From Suillus spraguei (Eukaryota > Basidiomycota > Agaricomycetes > Boletales > Suillaceae): 50,160 bases of DNA. The stretch is taken from positions 1 to 50,160 of the forward strand of contig JABCPU010000473.1 in NCBI GenBank assembly GCA_016800925.1, given 5' to 3'. A model generated the notes under the pieces. The model searched no databases. It was not told the origin of the DNA and saw nothing but the letters and a program-made list of their open reading frames with translations. Below, one piece after another: positions 1 through 12,185 of the stretch (the stretch's first letter is position 1; each line of letters starts with the position of its first letter). A program made the position numbers and the translations under genes.

Positions 1-1035
1 CATTCAATGCCCGGATCACGGCAAGGAGTTCCCAGTCAAAGATCTGGTAATTGCGTTCTGCAGGGTTCAAAGACTGTGAGAGGTATGCACATGGGTGATA
101 AACACCATTCTCATCGGTCTGCAAGAGAACTCCGCCAGTTGCTACAAGCGAAGCATCGGTAGCAATGGCAAAATTGTCGGGAAGGATCAGGGTTACGGAG
201 TACTGGTTGGGATGTGAAGCATCGTTTCAGTTCTTCGAAGGTGTCCATACATTTGGTTGACCAATCAAAGGCCTTATCTTTCTTTGTTAATTTGATAAGG
301 GGTCGGGCGATATCAGAATAATGGGAAATGAACATGCGGTAGAAGTTGCAACAGCCAGGGAATGACCGGACATCTTTTACAGATTTCGGAACTGGCCATT
401 CGGAAATTCCCTTGGTCTTGGCGGTATCCATAGCAACTTGTCCAGGGCGAATTATCATTCCGAGGTATTCTACTTCTTCTGCATCGAAGGTGCATTTCTC
501 CGGTTTCAAGAACAGATGTTCCTTTCATATCTTCATCAAAACCCGTCTTGTCCGTTCACGGTGTTCTGCCATAGTCGTGGAGAAAATCAGGATATTGTCC
601 ATGTATATAACCATCCATCCTTCATTGATTTCCTGCTGGAAGGTACGATTCATGTATGCTTGGAAAGTTGCCGGGGAATTGCAAAGGCCGAAGAACATGA
701 TGTTCGGTTCAAAGAGGCCAAATTCCGTAGTAAAAGCCGCTTTCCAGCGATCGTCGGGATGGATGCGAATGTTATTATAACCGGACCAAATATCCATTTT
801 CATAAAGAACTGTGCGTTGTGAAGGCGTGCGATGAGGGAAATAGGAAGTGGGAGTGGGTAGGCATTCTTGACTGTCCAATCGTTGATGTAGCAACAATCT
901 TGACAGGGGCGCAATTCTCCACTCTTCTTTCCCACAAAGAAGAAACCACTAGCTTGGGGTGATTTCGATTCTGAGATGAATCCTTTTGCAACTTTTTCAT
1001 CAATAAACATTTTGATGGCAGCGCGTTCTTTTTCA
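1..1035 (-). mobile_element. Chromovirus D0: RT and RNase H fragment
   Basis: This is part of a Ty3/gypsy pol gene read leftwards and cut by the window edge. From the right it shows the RT segments [31 protein letters not shown] and the thumb FLKPEKCTFDAEEVEYLG, then the start of RNase H ([15 protein letters not shown]). The reading frame shifts at about 525. It is nearly identical to the RT at 25426-26058 and 47960-48800, so it belongs to the same family D. The catalytic YMDD is YMDN here (about 594-605), which should kill the polymerase. The upstream half is missing: homology stops at about 1035, where an LTR-like unit begins. It is clearly a dead fragment. Confidence 0.93.
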
Positions 1036-1878
1036 TGCTGAGCTTGAAACGGCACATGTTCGTATAGGTGTCACACGGCAATCATTATCCTTACCCTTCG
1101 GCTTCACTGTCCTACTTTACCATGCGTTTACCCCTATCTAATGGTATCGTTCCGCACTCCAGAAGCCTCGTTGCAGCTTAAGGGCTGTACTGCAGCAACT
1201 TTCCTGCAAAGCGGTGATCTTCGGCAATCTCCACGAACCCATTAGGCATCCACAAGCAAGATTCACTGTCTGTCCTATGTCCATCCAGTCTTGCCGGTAC
1301 GTGATGTTTTGTAAAACTGTAGTGCAGTCTTATTACATGTCTGCTGCGTGTTAATCCTATCCCTTCCATTTCCTTAGCTATTCCTTTCATATAAAATTCC
1401 TAGGTACCCATACTCTTTCCTTACTTTTCCCACTATGGTACACACGGTACTTAGGAATTGTCACCACTACTGTCTCTAATGGAATAAAGTCTTTCACCGA
1501 AGTCCACTGTCTCTTAAGAATTGTTTTACTGCTGCATGCACCACCGCTCTCTACCGCTTTCCTGTGCTTCACTGCTTGTTTTACCGCCAGTTTCCCACGC
1601 CTTACCGCAGTTTTACCACTTTTGCTACCGCTTGTCTACCGCTTTCCCGCGCTTACCGCTATTTTCCCACGGACTGGAGGTCACCGCTAGCATCTTGCTA
1701 CCTCCGACGGCAGTCTTGCACCACAGGTTGGGCATTATTAGACTATACTAACTTAGCATTCCCTTTAGGGTCGAACGTTCTTGCCTTCGCAAGTGAAGCA
1801 GACTAGGTAGAGCGCAATACTCGCATGCTAGTTTAGGCCATGGTTTATCTACAGCCCAGGCTAGATTGTATCTTTACA
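1036..1878 (+). repeat. LTR-like unit, subfamily B, 5'-truncated
   Basis: The sequence is closely related to the full unit at 38978-39832: it shares the CTGAGCTTGAAACGGCACAT start region, the block rich in TTACCGC/TACCGC, the CCCTTTAGGGTCGAACG palindrome-like box and the end GATTGTATCTTTACA. The first 19 or so bases of the full unit (TGTGACGAAC...) are missing, because the unit begins directly against the broken pol of D0. Orientation is given as TGTRACGAAC to ATCTTTACA. I interpret it as a solo LTR, not a gene; small open frames inside are not coding. Confidence 0.8.
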
Positions 1879-2513
1879 GCGGTAAGGTTGCGAGCAGTGC
1901 AAAGAAAAAGTAAAGAAGGCCGCAGTACTTTCAGCGGTCAAGTAGTGGTGCGTGAGAAGTTCAGTCAAAATAGCAATCAAAAGTCCAGCAGTATGCCAGC
2001 GGTAACGGAGAACAAGCGATAATAAAACTTTAAAGACTAAGTCTACTACTGGGTAGATCCAGAGCTAGACAATAATCCTGACCTATAGTATGTGCAATGG
2101 GGTAAAATCAGGTACTGTATCGTGCGGGGTACGCGGTGTTTATATCCTAAATCGTATGTATCCAGAATACTCTAGGCGAGATCAGTAGCGCTCAAGTGTA
2201 GTAACCACCATATGTAAACATAGTGCGAGGCGCTGCAGCATGAGGCAACATGTAATAACACTTGCCGTGGAATCAGTGATAACGAACATAAAACAAATGA
2301 TGCACCAAATGGAGCTATGCGGATGCGGCAAGGACATGGGAGGACATTGGTACATGGAACGAGGTGCGGCAGTCGGTACGGTGTGCGGTAAGCATGGGAT
2401 GCCGCCGGTAATGCTAAAGGGGTAAGACGGCCATGGACAAGTGGTAACTCCTATAGACATGAGATGAGTGTCAAAGATAGGGTTTTAAGCCCAGCTCCAA
2501 TATGTTCATTACA
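1879..2513 (-). repeat. LTR-like unit, subfamily A, truncated
   Basis: This matches the promoter-containing two thirds of the A units at 13917-14915 and 30130-30895, including the box read on the plus strand as CTAGGCGAGATCAGTAGC, GCTTATATCC-type TATA sequence and the terminus AATATGTTCATTACA. It joins the preceding B unit at the shared string GCGGTAAGGTTGCGAGCAGTGC, so the first third of A has been replaced. About 110 bp of unassigned sequence follow before the Tnp2 remnant. Confidence 0.75.
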
Positions 2514-2624
2514 CCGCCCTTCGCCCTATCACCCACCTTTAAGACAGATTAAGTCAATAAATTAACATACAGACAGAAATCTATGACAGTACAAGTTGAG
2601 TTAGGTATCAATAGCTGGGTCATT

Positions 2625-4254
2625 TCAGTCACGAGATAAGGATAGAATCACTGTGTGATGGTCAGAAACCTTCCATTGTGCAAAGTGACTGACAACCCAT
2701 GACACCTCAACATTTTCAAGGTGATTTTCAAGGTCTGTTGAGTACAATTTGGCTGGAAAATTAAAATACATTGAGAAGGGATCGACAGTATGGGTATGGT
2801 GGTGTTAATCTAGTGGGAGATGTCATTGTACAGCAAATGATAACTATCCTGTCAGCATACAATATATGTATTTAATACTAGCAGAGACAGGGGTTAATGA
2901 TCAAGCTCTGCTAAGATAGAAGAAAATTTTGCTGTTGCCCAAGTGTGTAGATGCCTTGCTGTAGACAACACCATTGAACTTGAGTGTACCATGTAATACT
3001 GCTGTCCATCATCTAATGAGGGTAAACAGGTCTTCAGGTACCACACTAGTTGCTGCACAGTTGGCACCCTGGATGGCGTCATCCATGGGATCTTCAGCAA
3101 GCTCATGGATAGAATCTGTAGTGCTCTTGTTAAATACTCGATCAAATAGTACCCCACATTCTTGAATAGCAGGTGAATGGTCAGTTTGTGCGAGCCAACA
3201 GCGAAGTCTTGCAGCCTTGACATATGAAAGAAGCATTGTGTTTTCAAGCTTTCCTAAAAGAATATAAGTCCAACTTTCTCGTCTGCACTTTGATAAATAT
3301 GTACCAAATCTGTGATTGACAGGAAGGCATTGTATAATTCCAATCAGATGTTCAAAAGGAAAGCACCACTACAAATGAGTGGGCCCAAATAGGAGTAGAT
3401 AGTTGTATATGTGGAAGGAAGCATGGTGATTTGGTTGCAGAGAGAAGGTGGGGTGAATTTTCAGCAATTGTCCGACATAAGCAGCTATATGTGAGTGATA
3501 GGCTTGAGTCCTTGCTGTCATTGTTCACACACAAGCAAGATACACTGCAGAGACTAATTTCATAGTATGATCGAGGATAGTTCTGAGGTAAACAGCAAGT
3601 TCATCAGAAGAATGACAAGTACCAGCTTCCCACAAGCTCACGAGGGCAATGGGAAGGTAGATTGTAATAAGGGATCACCATTCATCAGCCTTAATCATCC
3701 CTGTGGATGCCTCTCCAAAATTCTTGGGAACTGAACCAAGCCAAGTTGGGGTGGTTGTATCATGGATAACATCACAGATTCATTGAGGTACATCTGCTGT
3801 CTCGAATGAACGAACTTCTCAAGAAGCAGCAAAAGGTTGTCTGCGATGCTGTGAATTACATGTTAAAAAAACTGTAGCAAGAGACATCATGATGTAGAAC
3901 TTACCCAAGTAAGAAGAGCCTTGATGTAGTCAATCTTGAGCATTCTGCCAACTTTCTGGGGCATACAGTACAAAGAATTACAGACAAATTTCAATGGCCC
4001 TGCATTTTTGTAAATGAGGGGGAGGGTGCGAATTGCAGATATCTGTGTCACCTCCTTGGCTGTCATTGTCCCAGGAGGTACTTCACTGAAGTCACACTCA
4101 AATGCTGGGTAGGGTGATGTCAATGTGGTCGACTCTGAAGTCAAACCAAGAAGATTTTGGGTATGGTGCTGGATGAAGCCTTCCAATATGCAGTGCATTG
4201 GATCAACGACAAGTTGTTGCAAGGGGTCCCAGTATGGTAAATGCCAGAGTTCGG
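2625..4254 (-). pseudogene. CACTA transposase (Tnp2-like), C-terminal half, decayed
   Basis: Read on the minus strand from 4254, the frame gives the Tnp2 landmark ELWHLPYWDP followed by QQLVVDPMHCILEGF. It continues through FECDFSEVPPGTMTAKEV, GPLKFVCNSL and MLKIDYIKALLTW, and much further on YVKAARLRCWLAQ (3236-3009), then GVVYSKASTHLGNSKIFFY, VVSHFAQWKV and a stop at about 2625. Frameshifts, stops and gaps break the frame repeatedly, for instance around 3250-3880. The fold is the transposase of basidiomycete CACTA (En/Spm-like) elements, which cuts and joins element ends. The N-terminal part lies beyond the LTR-like unit at 4255-5209. No CACTA terminal repeats were located. Confidence 0.88.
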
Positions 4255-5209
4255 TGTAATGAACATATTGGTGCTGGCCTCAAAACCTTGCCTTTTAGCA
4301 CTTGTCTCACATCTATAGAAGTTACCACTTGTCCATGGCCGTCTTACCCCTTTAGCATTTCTGGCGGCATCCCACACTTACCGCACACTGTACCGACTGC
4401 CACACCACATTCCATGTACTGATGTCCTTCCATGTCCTTGCTGCGTCTGCATAGCTCCATTTGGTGCGTAGCTTGTTTTATGTTCATTATCACTGATTCC
4501 ACAGCAAGCCTTATTGCATGTTGCCTTGTGCTGCAGCCACCTTGCACTACGTTTACATACGGCAGTTACTGTACTTAAGTGCTACTGATTTCTCCTAACA
4601 CATTCCGAGTACATACAATTTAGGATATAAGTACCACATACCCCACACCTGATTGTACCTCATTTTTCACCATACCATAGGTCAGGATTAGTGTCTAGCT
4701 CTGGATCTACCCAGTAGTGGACTTAGTCTTTAAAGTTCCTTACCGTTCGTTAATCAATTTCACTTGTTCACTGTTACCGCTGGCACACCGCTAGATTCTT
4801 GACCCCTATTCTGACTGAACTTCACACTCACCGCTACTTTACCACTGAAAGTACCACAGCTTTCTTTACTGTTTCTTTGCACCACTTGCATCTTACCACT
4901 ACCGCTGATATTATCGCTCATCACCACTCACTCAATGACACTGTTACTGACTTTGTTTCAATGGCACTAGTACCGCTACTTACCACACTAGTTCTTGTGG
5001 CATTATTGCTACCCGCGGCAGCTCACTGCTGACTATGACGCTACATTCACTCACTGGTTTGACTTGGATTAAACTATACTAACAGGCATCCCCATTTAGG
5101 GTTGAACACTCTTGATTGACAAGTGAAGCAGACTAGATGGAGCGCAAGACCACACATACTAACTTAGGAGGTATTTTATCTACAGCCCAGGTTAGGTTGT
5201 ATCTTTACA
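4255..5209 (+). repeat. LTR-like unit A inside Tnp2
   Basis: A 955 bp unit runs from TGTAATGAACATATTGG to TTGTATCTTTACA. It sits between two adjacent codons of the Tnp2 reading (on the minus strand ...GTGTTATTCTGA and CCGAACTCTGGCAT), so removal restores a continuous protein reading, with CTGA/CCGA as a probable imperfect 4 bp target duplication. It carries a TATA-like GGATATAAGTACC at about 4622, consistent with an LTR promoter reading rightwards. Confidence 0.85.
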
Positions 5210-6610
5210 TCAGAATAACACACGCCATGAGCCTTGAACAGCCTTTCACATTCAGAGGATGTGGCAGCATCTCTCCAATGCTCTGCATATTCTTGCAGCT
5301 TTTCTCTGTCATGAGGTTCACACTTTTAGAAGTCGACTCTTCCACAGGTAGACCTGTGATAACAATTACATGCACTACAGTAGAAGTGACTGCTGACTCC
5401 AGCCATAGAAGCAATGTGACAAGCAGCAGGAAGGTCACAAACAACAAGTGCAACAGCGCTACAAGTAAGCTGGCTGTCGGGGTAACAAGTGGTTTTGGAA
5501 TACTTAATACCACATTGCCATGCATCTACCAAATCATTGATGAGTGGTCAGATGTAGTGGTTGAGGTTCTCCAGTGATGGATGCTTTGGACCTGGGATGA
5601 TACCTGCATGATACATATTCTCCAGCTTGTATCTGATATACAATAGTAAATTTAAGCATGCCATATAAATGATTCTACATGATATACTAGTGCTGCGGAT
5701 ATTTAGACCTTCCAGATTAAAAAAATCCACGTGAAGAGCAAAGGCATAGCATGCTTCTTCTCCTCTATCAACAAAAAGTGAACCTGGCTGAGGACCACCA
5801 AACTGATGAAGAAATTGAGCTTCAAAGGGGTTTTTGACAAAAGATGGATGGGGGGAATTGATGGAATCCATGAGATTGTTGCATGCCTGATCCATCATGG
5901 CCTCAATATCCCTATGAGCGAGGAGACTGGACAGATAATCTTTGAAATCATGGTACATGAAAGTCTTCCTAGGTCAGCATGCACCATCAGCACCAACAAG
6001 CAAAGCCTCACCACATTTGGTCGTGGGCATAGGACAATATGTGCACCATTCAAGATATACTGGAGTCATTGAGCCTAGTGCATAAGTCAGTGCATAGGTG
6101 CAGTGGCAGCTGCAGATGGCATATGAGACTGTTTTTGCCTTCAGATGGAATCTAGCCTTGGTGCTTTCTGAGGTCACCAGGATCTGCCTTAAGATATCTG
6201 TGTGGGAGGGGCTAAAGCTGTTGTCCGACCTCTAGAATACAAGAAACAGTATAGTGGAAAGGATCTTCATGATTAAGTCACAGCTACTCCTACCAATTCC
6301 AAAGATGACTCTGCATGCAACACCAAGGAAGAGGATGATTTGGGTGATTTTGTCTGAATCATGGCCTGGAGCTTGGGGAAAGGTGTCTACCAAATGATAA
6401 GCAAAGAAACTACCATGATGATGCTCACTTATCAGCATTAATCTCGATGGGCCCATCATTGGATGGCTTGTAATTGCTGAACTGGGCTGCCAACATATCT
6501 ATCTGCGATTCAATCACCTTCTTTTGTGCAATTATGGTATCAGTTCGCAGACCGATGTTTTGCATAGCTTCATGAAGTAAATGTAGCTCATGGCCAACAT
6601 GATCAAGTTA
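5210..6610 (-). pseudogene. CACTA transposase (Tnp2-like), N-terminal half, decayed
   Basis: Read leftwards this is the upstream half of the same Tnp2 gene. In order: a start-region segment with HELHLLHEAMQNIG and VIESQIDMLAAQFSNY (about 6600-6430), GSFFAYHLVDTFPQAPGHDSD (about 6400), LGSMTPVYLEWCTYCPMP (about 6080), then a long frame from 5958 with MYHDFKDYLSSLL, FVKNPFEAQFLHQFGGPQPG, LFVDRGEEACYAFALHVDFF and GIIPGPKHPSLENLNHYI. A shifted frame follows with SQLTCSAVALVVCDLPAA, FYCSACNCYHRSTCGR (a Cys-rich knuckle) and the segment leading to CERLFKAHGVCYSE just before the LTR-like insertion. The order matches basidiomycete Tnp2 proteins. Several frameshifts make it a pseudogene. Confidence 0.9.
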
Positions 6611-7011
6611 TGGAACCCTCCACCTAGTGTACTACTGGTAATTGACTACAAGGGTGACAGGAGTGTGTAGTGACCTGTTACAATTCTGAAATAAATTGGC
6701 TCTTTATCTTTCAGAAATCATGTGATAATTTCAGACCCTTCAGTCATTTTCCATATAGAATCATGGACAGCCAGTCACTGGCCAGAATATATTGAATCAG
6801 TGCTGGTTGATGCAGATATATAAATATGAGTATTACTATGAAAACAGTAGCTAGTCTTATGCCTACAGGATGGAAAATCCAGCTGGTAAGTCACTATTTG
6901 CTAATTTGCATACCAGCCAGATGATATCCACAATATGTGGAATTGTATGCAACTTAGCAACCAATGACTAGCAAGTCTTGATTCTACATATTATAGAAGA
7001 CATCTGGCTGG
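6611..7011. other. Unassigned AT-rich spacer
   Basis: I see no convincing reading frame, repeat unit or RNA gene here. It lies immediately upstream (in transcription sense) of the Tnp2 N-terminal fragment, so it may hold the CACTA promoter or subterminal region, but I could not identify terminal repeats. Confidence 0.4.
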
Positions 7012-7974
7012 TGTAATGAACATATTTGCGCTGGGCTTAAAACCCCATATTTTGACACTCATCTCACGTCTACAGGAGTTACCACTTGTCCATGGCTGTC
7101 TTACCCCTTTAGCAGTACTGGTGGCAACCCACGCTTACCGCACACCGTACCAACTGCCGCACCTCATTCCATGAACCAATGTCCTTCCATGTCCTTGCCA
7201 CGTCTGCATAGCTCCATTTGGTGCGTAGTTTGTTTTCTGTTCATTATCACTGATTCCATGGCAAGCCTTATTACATGTTGCCTTGTGCCACAGCACCTCA
7301 CACTATGTTTACTTATGGCGGTTACTACACTCCAGCGCTACTGATCTCGCCTAGAGTATTCCAAGTACATACAATTTAGGATATAAGCACCGCGTACCCT
7401 GCACGATACAGGTACCTGATTTTACACCATTGCATGTACTATAGGTCAGGATTATTGTCTAGCTCTGGATCTACCCTGTAGTAGACTTAGTCTTTAAAGT
7501 TTCCTTATCCCTCATTAATCAATCACGCTCGTTCTCTGTTACTGCTAGCATACCGCTGAACTTTTGATTGCTATTTTGACTGAACTTCTCATGCACCACT
7601 ACTTGACCACTGAAAGTACCGCGGCCTTCTTTACTTTTTCTTCGCACCACTTGCAACCTTACCGCTACCGCTGATATCACCGCTCGTCACCACTCGCTCA
7701 ACATTACTGTTTCAAGTATTATCTCAACCAAGGTAGCTCCGCTACATACGACACTAGTTTCAGCAGCATCATCGCTGACCGTGGCAACTTACCGCTGACT
7801 ACGACGCTACATTTGCACATTGGTTTGACTTGAACTTGACCATACTAACAGGCATCCCCCTTTAGGGTCGAACACTCTTGTTTCGCAAGTGAAGCAGACT
7901 AGATGGAGCACAAGACTCACATACTAACTTAGGAGGTAGTTTATCTACAGCCCAGGTTAGGTTGTATCTTTACA
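7012..7974 (+). repeat. LTR-like unit, subfamily A, full length
   Basis: A 963 bp unit with ends TGTAATGAACATATTTG and GGTTGTATCTTTACA. It contains the usual internal order: CTCACGTCTACAGGAGTTACCA, the TATA-like GGATATAAGCACC at about 7379, the GTCTTTAAAGTTTCC box, several TTACCGC/ACCGCT motifs, and CCCTTTAGGGTCGAAC. Flanking bases (GCTGG before, CCAGG after) do not form a direct target duplication. Confidence 0.85.
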
Positions 7975-9265
7975 CCAGGGCCAGGGTTCTACATGGAAAA
8001 ATGACTGAAGTATGTGATGTTTGAACCATGTACCTAGCAGGCAATCACATCCCCCATACTGGTAAATGTTAGCTGTAGAATTCAACATTCCCTAGTCCAC
8101 TTACCAAGTGGTCACAACTCGTTAGTATCTCTTTCTACTCACAACTCCTACTTCTCTGATCTCATCTACATTGGGGTGTGAGTCACTGATCTTGAGTGTC
8201 AAATCATGATTGGGTTCAAATACCAATGTTAACATTTTACCCTCCACTTTGCTCTACTCCTTATGAGTGTAGTAACTCAGATCTCATTTGGCAGTTCTGA
8301 AGCATGTCATTGATGTTTATAATCATATATATCACATCACACGCTCAAGTGCCACCATTTTGACCTCAAGTATTCTTTCTTTTTTATTTCGCAGCTCACC
8401 ATAGTCTTTCCAACTCTGTTCCTCAGTTTGAAGTTCCAGTGTAATGTCTCACTGTCTATTGTGTTCCTGATCATGCAGGGACAATACAGGTTCTCATGGA
8501 AACTATGTATCCCCATCTGAAATGGCTCTGCACTTACTGTGAATCTGTGTCCGACATATTTCATCAGTGCTTGTATGGTGCGGATGTTATTCTTGTCATC
8601 CATGTACATCGAAGGATTGACTAAGCTTTTTTTCTTCTTTGTCCACTTTGGATAGAGGGATACTAAGGTATGTGCAGTGATGTAGTTCATGACTGCCATT
8701 GAATGATATTGTATGACAGGTATGATAGTGCTCGCCCAGTCAGTGACAACAATGTCAACATTTTTTGGTTGTTTTCAAGTTTATGGACTTTTGACACCGC
8801 CAAGGAGTTGTAATTGGTCTTTCTCATGCACATTTTCATCAGCTTATATTCCTGTGTCCTTGAAATGATTCAAGATCATCTTGCTGAATCCTTGCATGGC
8901 ATAGATCACATAATGCAGTGACATATCTCCCTACTTATAGGACAGCCCATGGTGATAATGCTCTCTAAGAGTTGGGCCAACCCACCATGGGCCCACATTA
9001 AATTGTCATCCCATGTTCATGGGTGGGCCTGCGGATGCATTGTAGCCCACAGTTAGGGATGGGCCCATGGGAGTTTTGCCTCTATGTTTTGAAGTGCCCA
9101 TGAGTTTCAAATTGACATATGAGTGTATTGAGGGGTGGGCCCATGGGAAGCGGCACTGATGAGCATAAATGCAAAATAGTGCAGCAGAATAGCCCGGCAA
9201 AAGGATATTGGAAATGCTTGCTGGTGATGGTCCAGTAGGATATCTGGGATGAGTTCCGGGAATTG
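7975..9265. other. Unassigned region with one unrecognised open frame
   Basis: The only sizeable frame is 8699 to 8337 on the minus strand (120 codons), reading MAVMNYITAHTLVSLYPKW at the start and KTMVSCEIKKKEYLRSKWW near the end. It is basic, lacks a domain I recognise, and has no obvious introns or partner exons. It could be a worn transposon or host-gene fragment. Around 8970-9165 the text repeats the short phrase TGGGCCCA/CCATGGG several times. No function is proposed. Confidence 0.35.
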
Positions 9266-10533
9266 TAATAGTGAAATGGTACAATGGGGACCAGTGAGCT
9301 AACACATGGGACAGTGTGGGTGCCGAAGTATACCATGGTTTGCCAACATTACAATATTTCAGAGTCAATTTGCCATTTTGTCACCACTTTCCACTGCAGT
9401 TGAGACACCGGTGAATATGGACAAATGTAACATGGAATATTCAAGTGGTGCAATGTGGACCAGCAGTGGACTACATCAGACAATATGGATGCCGGTCCCC
9501 TTCACACTTCACCGACATTACAATATTTCATGGTCAACTTGCCATTGTGTTGCCACTTTCCACTGCCATTGATACACTAGTGAATATTGATCAATGTACC
9601 ATGGAATATTCAAGGGGTAAAATGTGGACCAGTGAGGGACTACATCACCCAATAGGAGCGCCGGTCCCCTTTACATTTTGCTGACATTACAATATTTCTA
9701 TGGTACATTGATCAATATTCACTGGTGTATCAATGGCAAGTTGACCATGAAATATTGTGATGTCGGCGAAATGTGAATGGGACCGGCGCACCCATGGTCT
9801 CATGTAGTCCCCCACCAGTCCACATTGCACCAATTTGATATTACATGTTCCATTCATCAATATTCACAGGTCTATCAATGGTAGTGTAAAGCAGCAATGA
9901 AATGACAAGTTGACCATGAAATATTGTAATGTCGGCGAAATGTGAAGGGTATCGGCGCCCCCATTATCTGATCTATTTGCCCACCGGTCCACATTGCACC
10001 ATCTAAATATTACATGTTGCATTCATCAATATTCACTTGTGTATCAATGGCAGTGGAAAGCAGCAACAAAATGGCAAGTTGACCATGAAATATTATAATA
10101 TCGGCGAAATGTAAAGGGAACCGGCGTCCATATTGTCTGATGTAGTCCACTACCAGTCCACATTGCACCACTTGAATATTACATGTTACATTCATCAATA
10201 TTCACTGGTGCATCAACAGCAGTGGACAGTGGCGACAAAATTGCAAGTTCACCATGAAATATTGTAATGTCGGTGAAATGTGAAGGGGACTGGCGCCCAT
10301 ATTCTCTGATATAGTCCACTGCTGGTCCACATTGCACCACTTGAATATTCCAAGTTACATTCATTAATATTCACTGGTGTATCAATGGCAGTGGAAAGCA
10401 GCAACAAAATTGCAAGTTGACCTTGAAATATTGTAATGTTGGCAAAATGTAAACCGGACCGGCGTCCATATTATCTGATGTAGTCCACTCCCAGTCCACA
10501 TTGCACCACTTGAATATTCCATGTTACATGTGA
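9266..10533. repeat. Head-to-head array of about 150-170 bp satellite units
   Basis: Units share GTCCACATTGCACCA, GAATATTCCATGTTACATTC, CATCAATATTCACTGGTGTATC, GGCAAGTTGACCATGAAATA and TTGTAATGTCGGCGAAATGT. From about 9700 rightwards there are about five units in one orientation, with the CAATATTCAC core at about 9716, 9868, 10026, 10196 and 10365. From about 9700 leftwards two to three units lie in the opposite orientation (their core reads GTGAATAT). The switch point is about 9695-9710, so the two arms form a large imperfect inverted repeat. Copies differ by point changes and small gaps. Reading frames across it are accidental. About 215 bp of unassigned sequence follow to 10749. Confidence 0.85.
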
Positions 10534-10749
10534 TGTATGCGATGACAGCATATTCAAATCACACTAACATCATGTTACTCATAGTCCATGAGTTTGATAT
10601 CTCTACATTTGTTTGTATTGTTTTGATTCATTATCATTGTTTATCTCTCTCCTTCATGATCAGGTGCTTTCTCTAAGATGCTGAGAGTATATTTTGGTGG
10701 GTCCACTCGATAATCAATGGTGGAACAAATGTCCTTACTGTTTGACCAC

Positions 10750-11232
10750 TGTAAAGATACAATCTAACCTGGGCTGTAGATGAACCACGGCCTAAGCTAG
10801 TATGTGAGTCTTGTGACGCAAGAACATTCGACCCTGAAGGGAATGCTAAGTTAGTATAGCTCAATAATGCCCAACCTGCAGTGCAAGATTGCCATTGGAG
10901 GTAGCGAGATGCTAGCAGTGACCTCCAGTCCGTGGAAAACTAGCGGTAAGCATAGGAAAGTGGTAGACAAGTGGTAGCGTGAATGGTAAAACTGTGGTAA
11001 GGCATGGGAAAGTGGTGGTAAAGCAAGTGGTGAAACTGCGGTAAAGCATGGGAAAATGGTAAAGAGTGGTGGTGCGTGCAGTGGTAAAGAAATCCTTAAG
11101 TGACAGTAACTTCGGCAAAAGACTTTATTCTGTTAGAGACAGTAGTGGTGACAGTTCCTAAGTACTGTGTGTACCATAGAGGGAAAAGTAAAAGTACCGG
11201 TTTGTGCGAAGAGTCCTTTTAACATGTACTGT
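10750..11232 (-). repeat. LTR-like unit, subfamily B/C, truncated by the next unit
   Basis: It starts TGTAAAGATACAATCTAACC and matches the unit at 16510-17355 through AAGAGTCCTTTT and AACATGTACTGT, then stops where an A unit begins. The rest of the B/C unit is not found after that A unit. The block is rich in GTGGTAA/GCGGTAA motifs. Confidence 0.78.
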
Positions 11233-12185
11233 TGTAAAGATACAACCTAACCTGGGCTGTAGATAAACTACCTCCTAAGTTAGTATGTGTGGTCTTGTGC
11301 TCCATCTAGTCTGCTTCACTTGTCAAACAAGAGTGTTCAACCCTAAATAGGGATGCCTGTTAGTATAGTTTAATCCAAGTCAAACCAGTGAGCGAATGTA
11401 GCATCGTAGTCAGCGGTAAGTTGCCGCGGTCAGCGGTGATGCTGCCAGAACTAGCATAGTAAGTAGCGGTACTAGCGTCATTGAAACAAAGTCAGTAACA
11501 GTAGCATCGAGCGAGCGGTGAGGAGCGACAATATCAGTGGTTAAAGTTGTGAGTGGTGCAAAGAAACAGTAAAGAAGGCTGCAGTACTTTCAGTGGTAAA
11601 GTAGCGGTGTGTGAGAATTTCAGTCAAAATAGCAATCAAGAGTCCAGCGGTAACAGTGAAAGAGCAAGATCAATTAACGAGCGGTAACGAACTTTAAAGA
11701 CTAAGTCTACTACTGGGTAAATCCAGAGCTAGACAATAATCCTGACCTATAGTACATGCAATGGGGTAAAATCAGGTACTGTATCATGCAGGGTGCACAG
11801 TGCTTATATCCTAATTCATATGTATTCAGCATGCTCTAGGCGAGATCAGTAGCGCTCAAGTACAGTAACCGCTGTATGTAAAACATAGCACGAGGCGGCT
11901 GCGGCATGAGGCGACATGTAATAAGACTTGCTGTGGAATCAGTGATAATGAACATACATAACACAAACAATGCACCAAATGGAGCTATGCAGATGCAGCA
12001 AGGACATGGGAGGACATCGGTACGTGGAACGTGGTGCAGCAGTCAGTATGGTGTGCGGTAAGCGTGAGATACCGCCAGCAATGCTAAAGGAGTAAGACGG
12101 CCTTTGGACTGGTGGAGATTCCTATAGACATGAGACATGCACCAAAAGATAGGGTTTTAAGGCCAGCGCCAATATGTTTGTTACA
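11233..12185 (-). repeat. LTR-like unit, subfamily A, full length
   Basis: A 953 bp unit with ends TGTAAAGATACAACCTAACC and GCCAATATGTTTGTTACA on the plus strand, so its presumed transcription runs leftwards. It abuts the truncated B/C unit directly. The inner TATA-like sequence is read on the minus strand at about 11810. GCGGTAA motifs and their G-to-A or C-to-T variants are frequent between about 11410 and 11700. Confidence 0.83.

Noticed and set aside
438..962. A 174-codon plus-strand frame
   Set aside because: It is the antisense shadow of the D0 RT gene, as shown by the RT motifs on the other strand.
4255..7974. The two A units as the LTR pair of one retroelement
   Set aside because: The Tnp2 reading continues across the first unit and occupies the space between them in the opposite strand; no gag or pol lies between.
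9266..10533. Regular repeats that might be a CRISPR array
   Set aside because: Units are about 150-170 bp, similar along their whole length, with no short constant repeats and unique spacers, and they change orientation in the middle. The genome is fungal.
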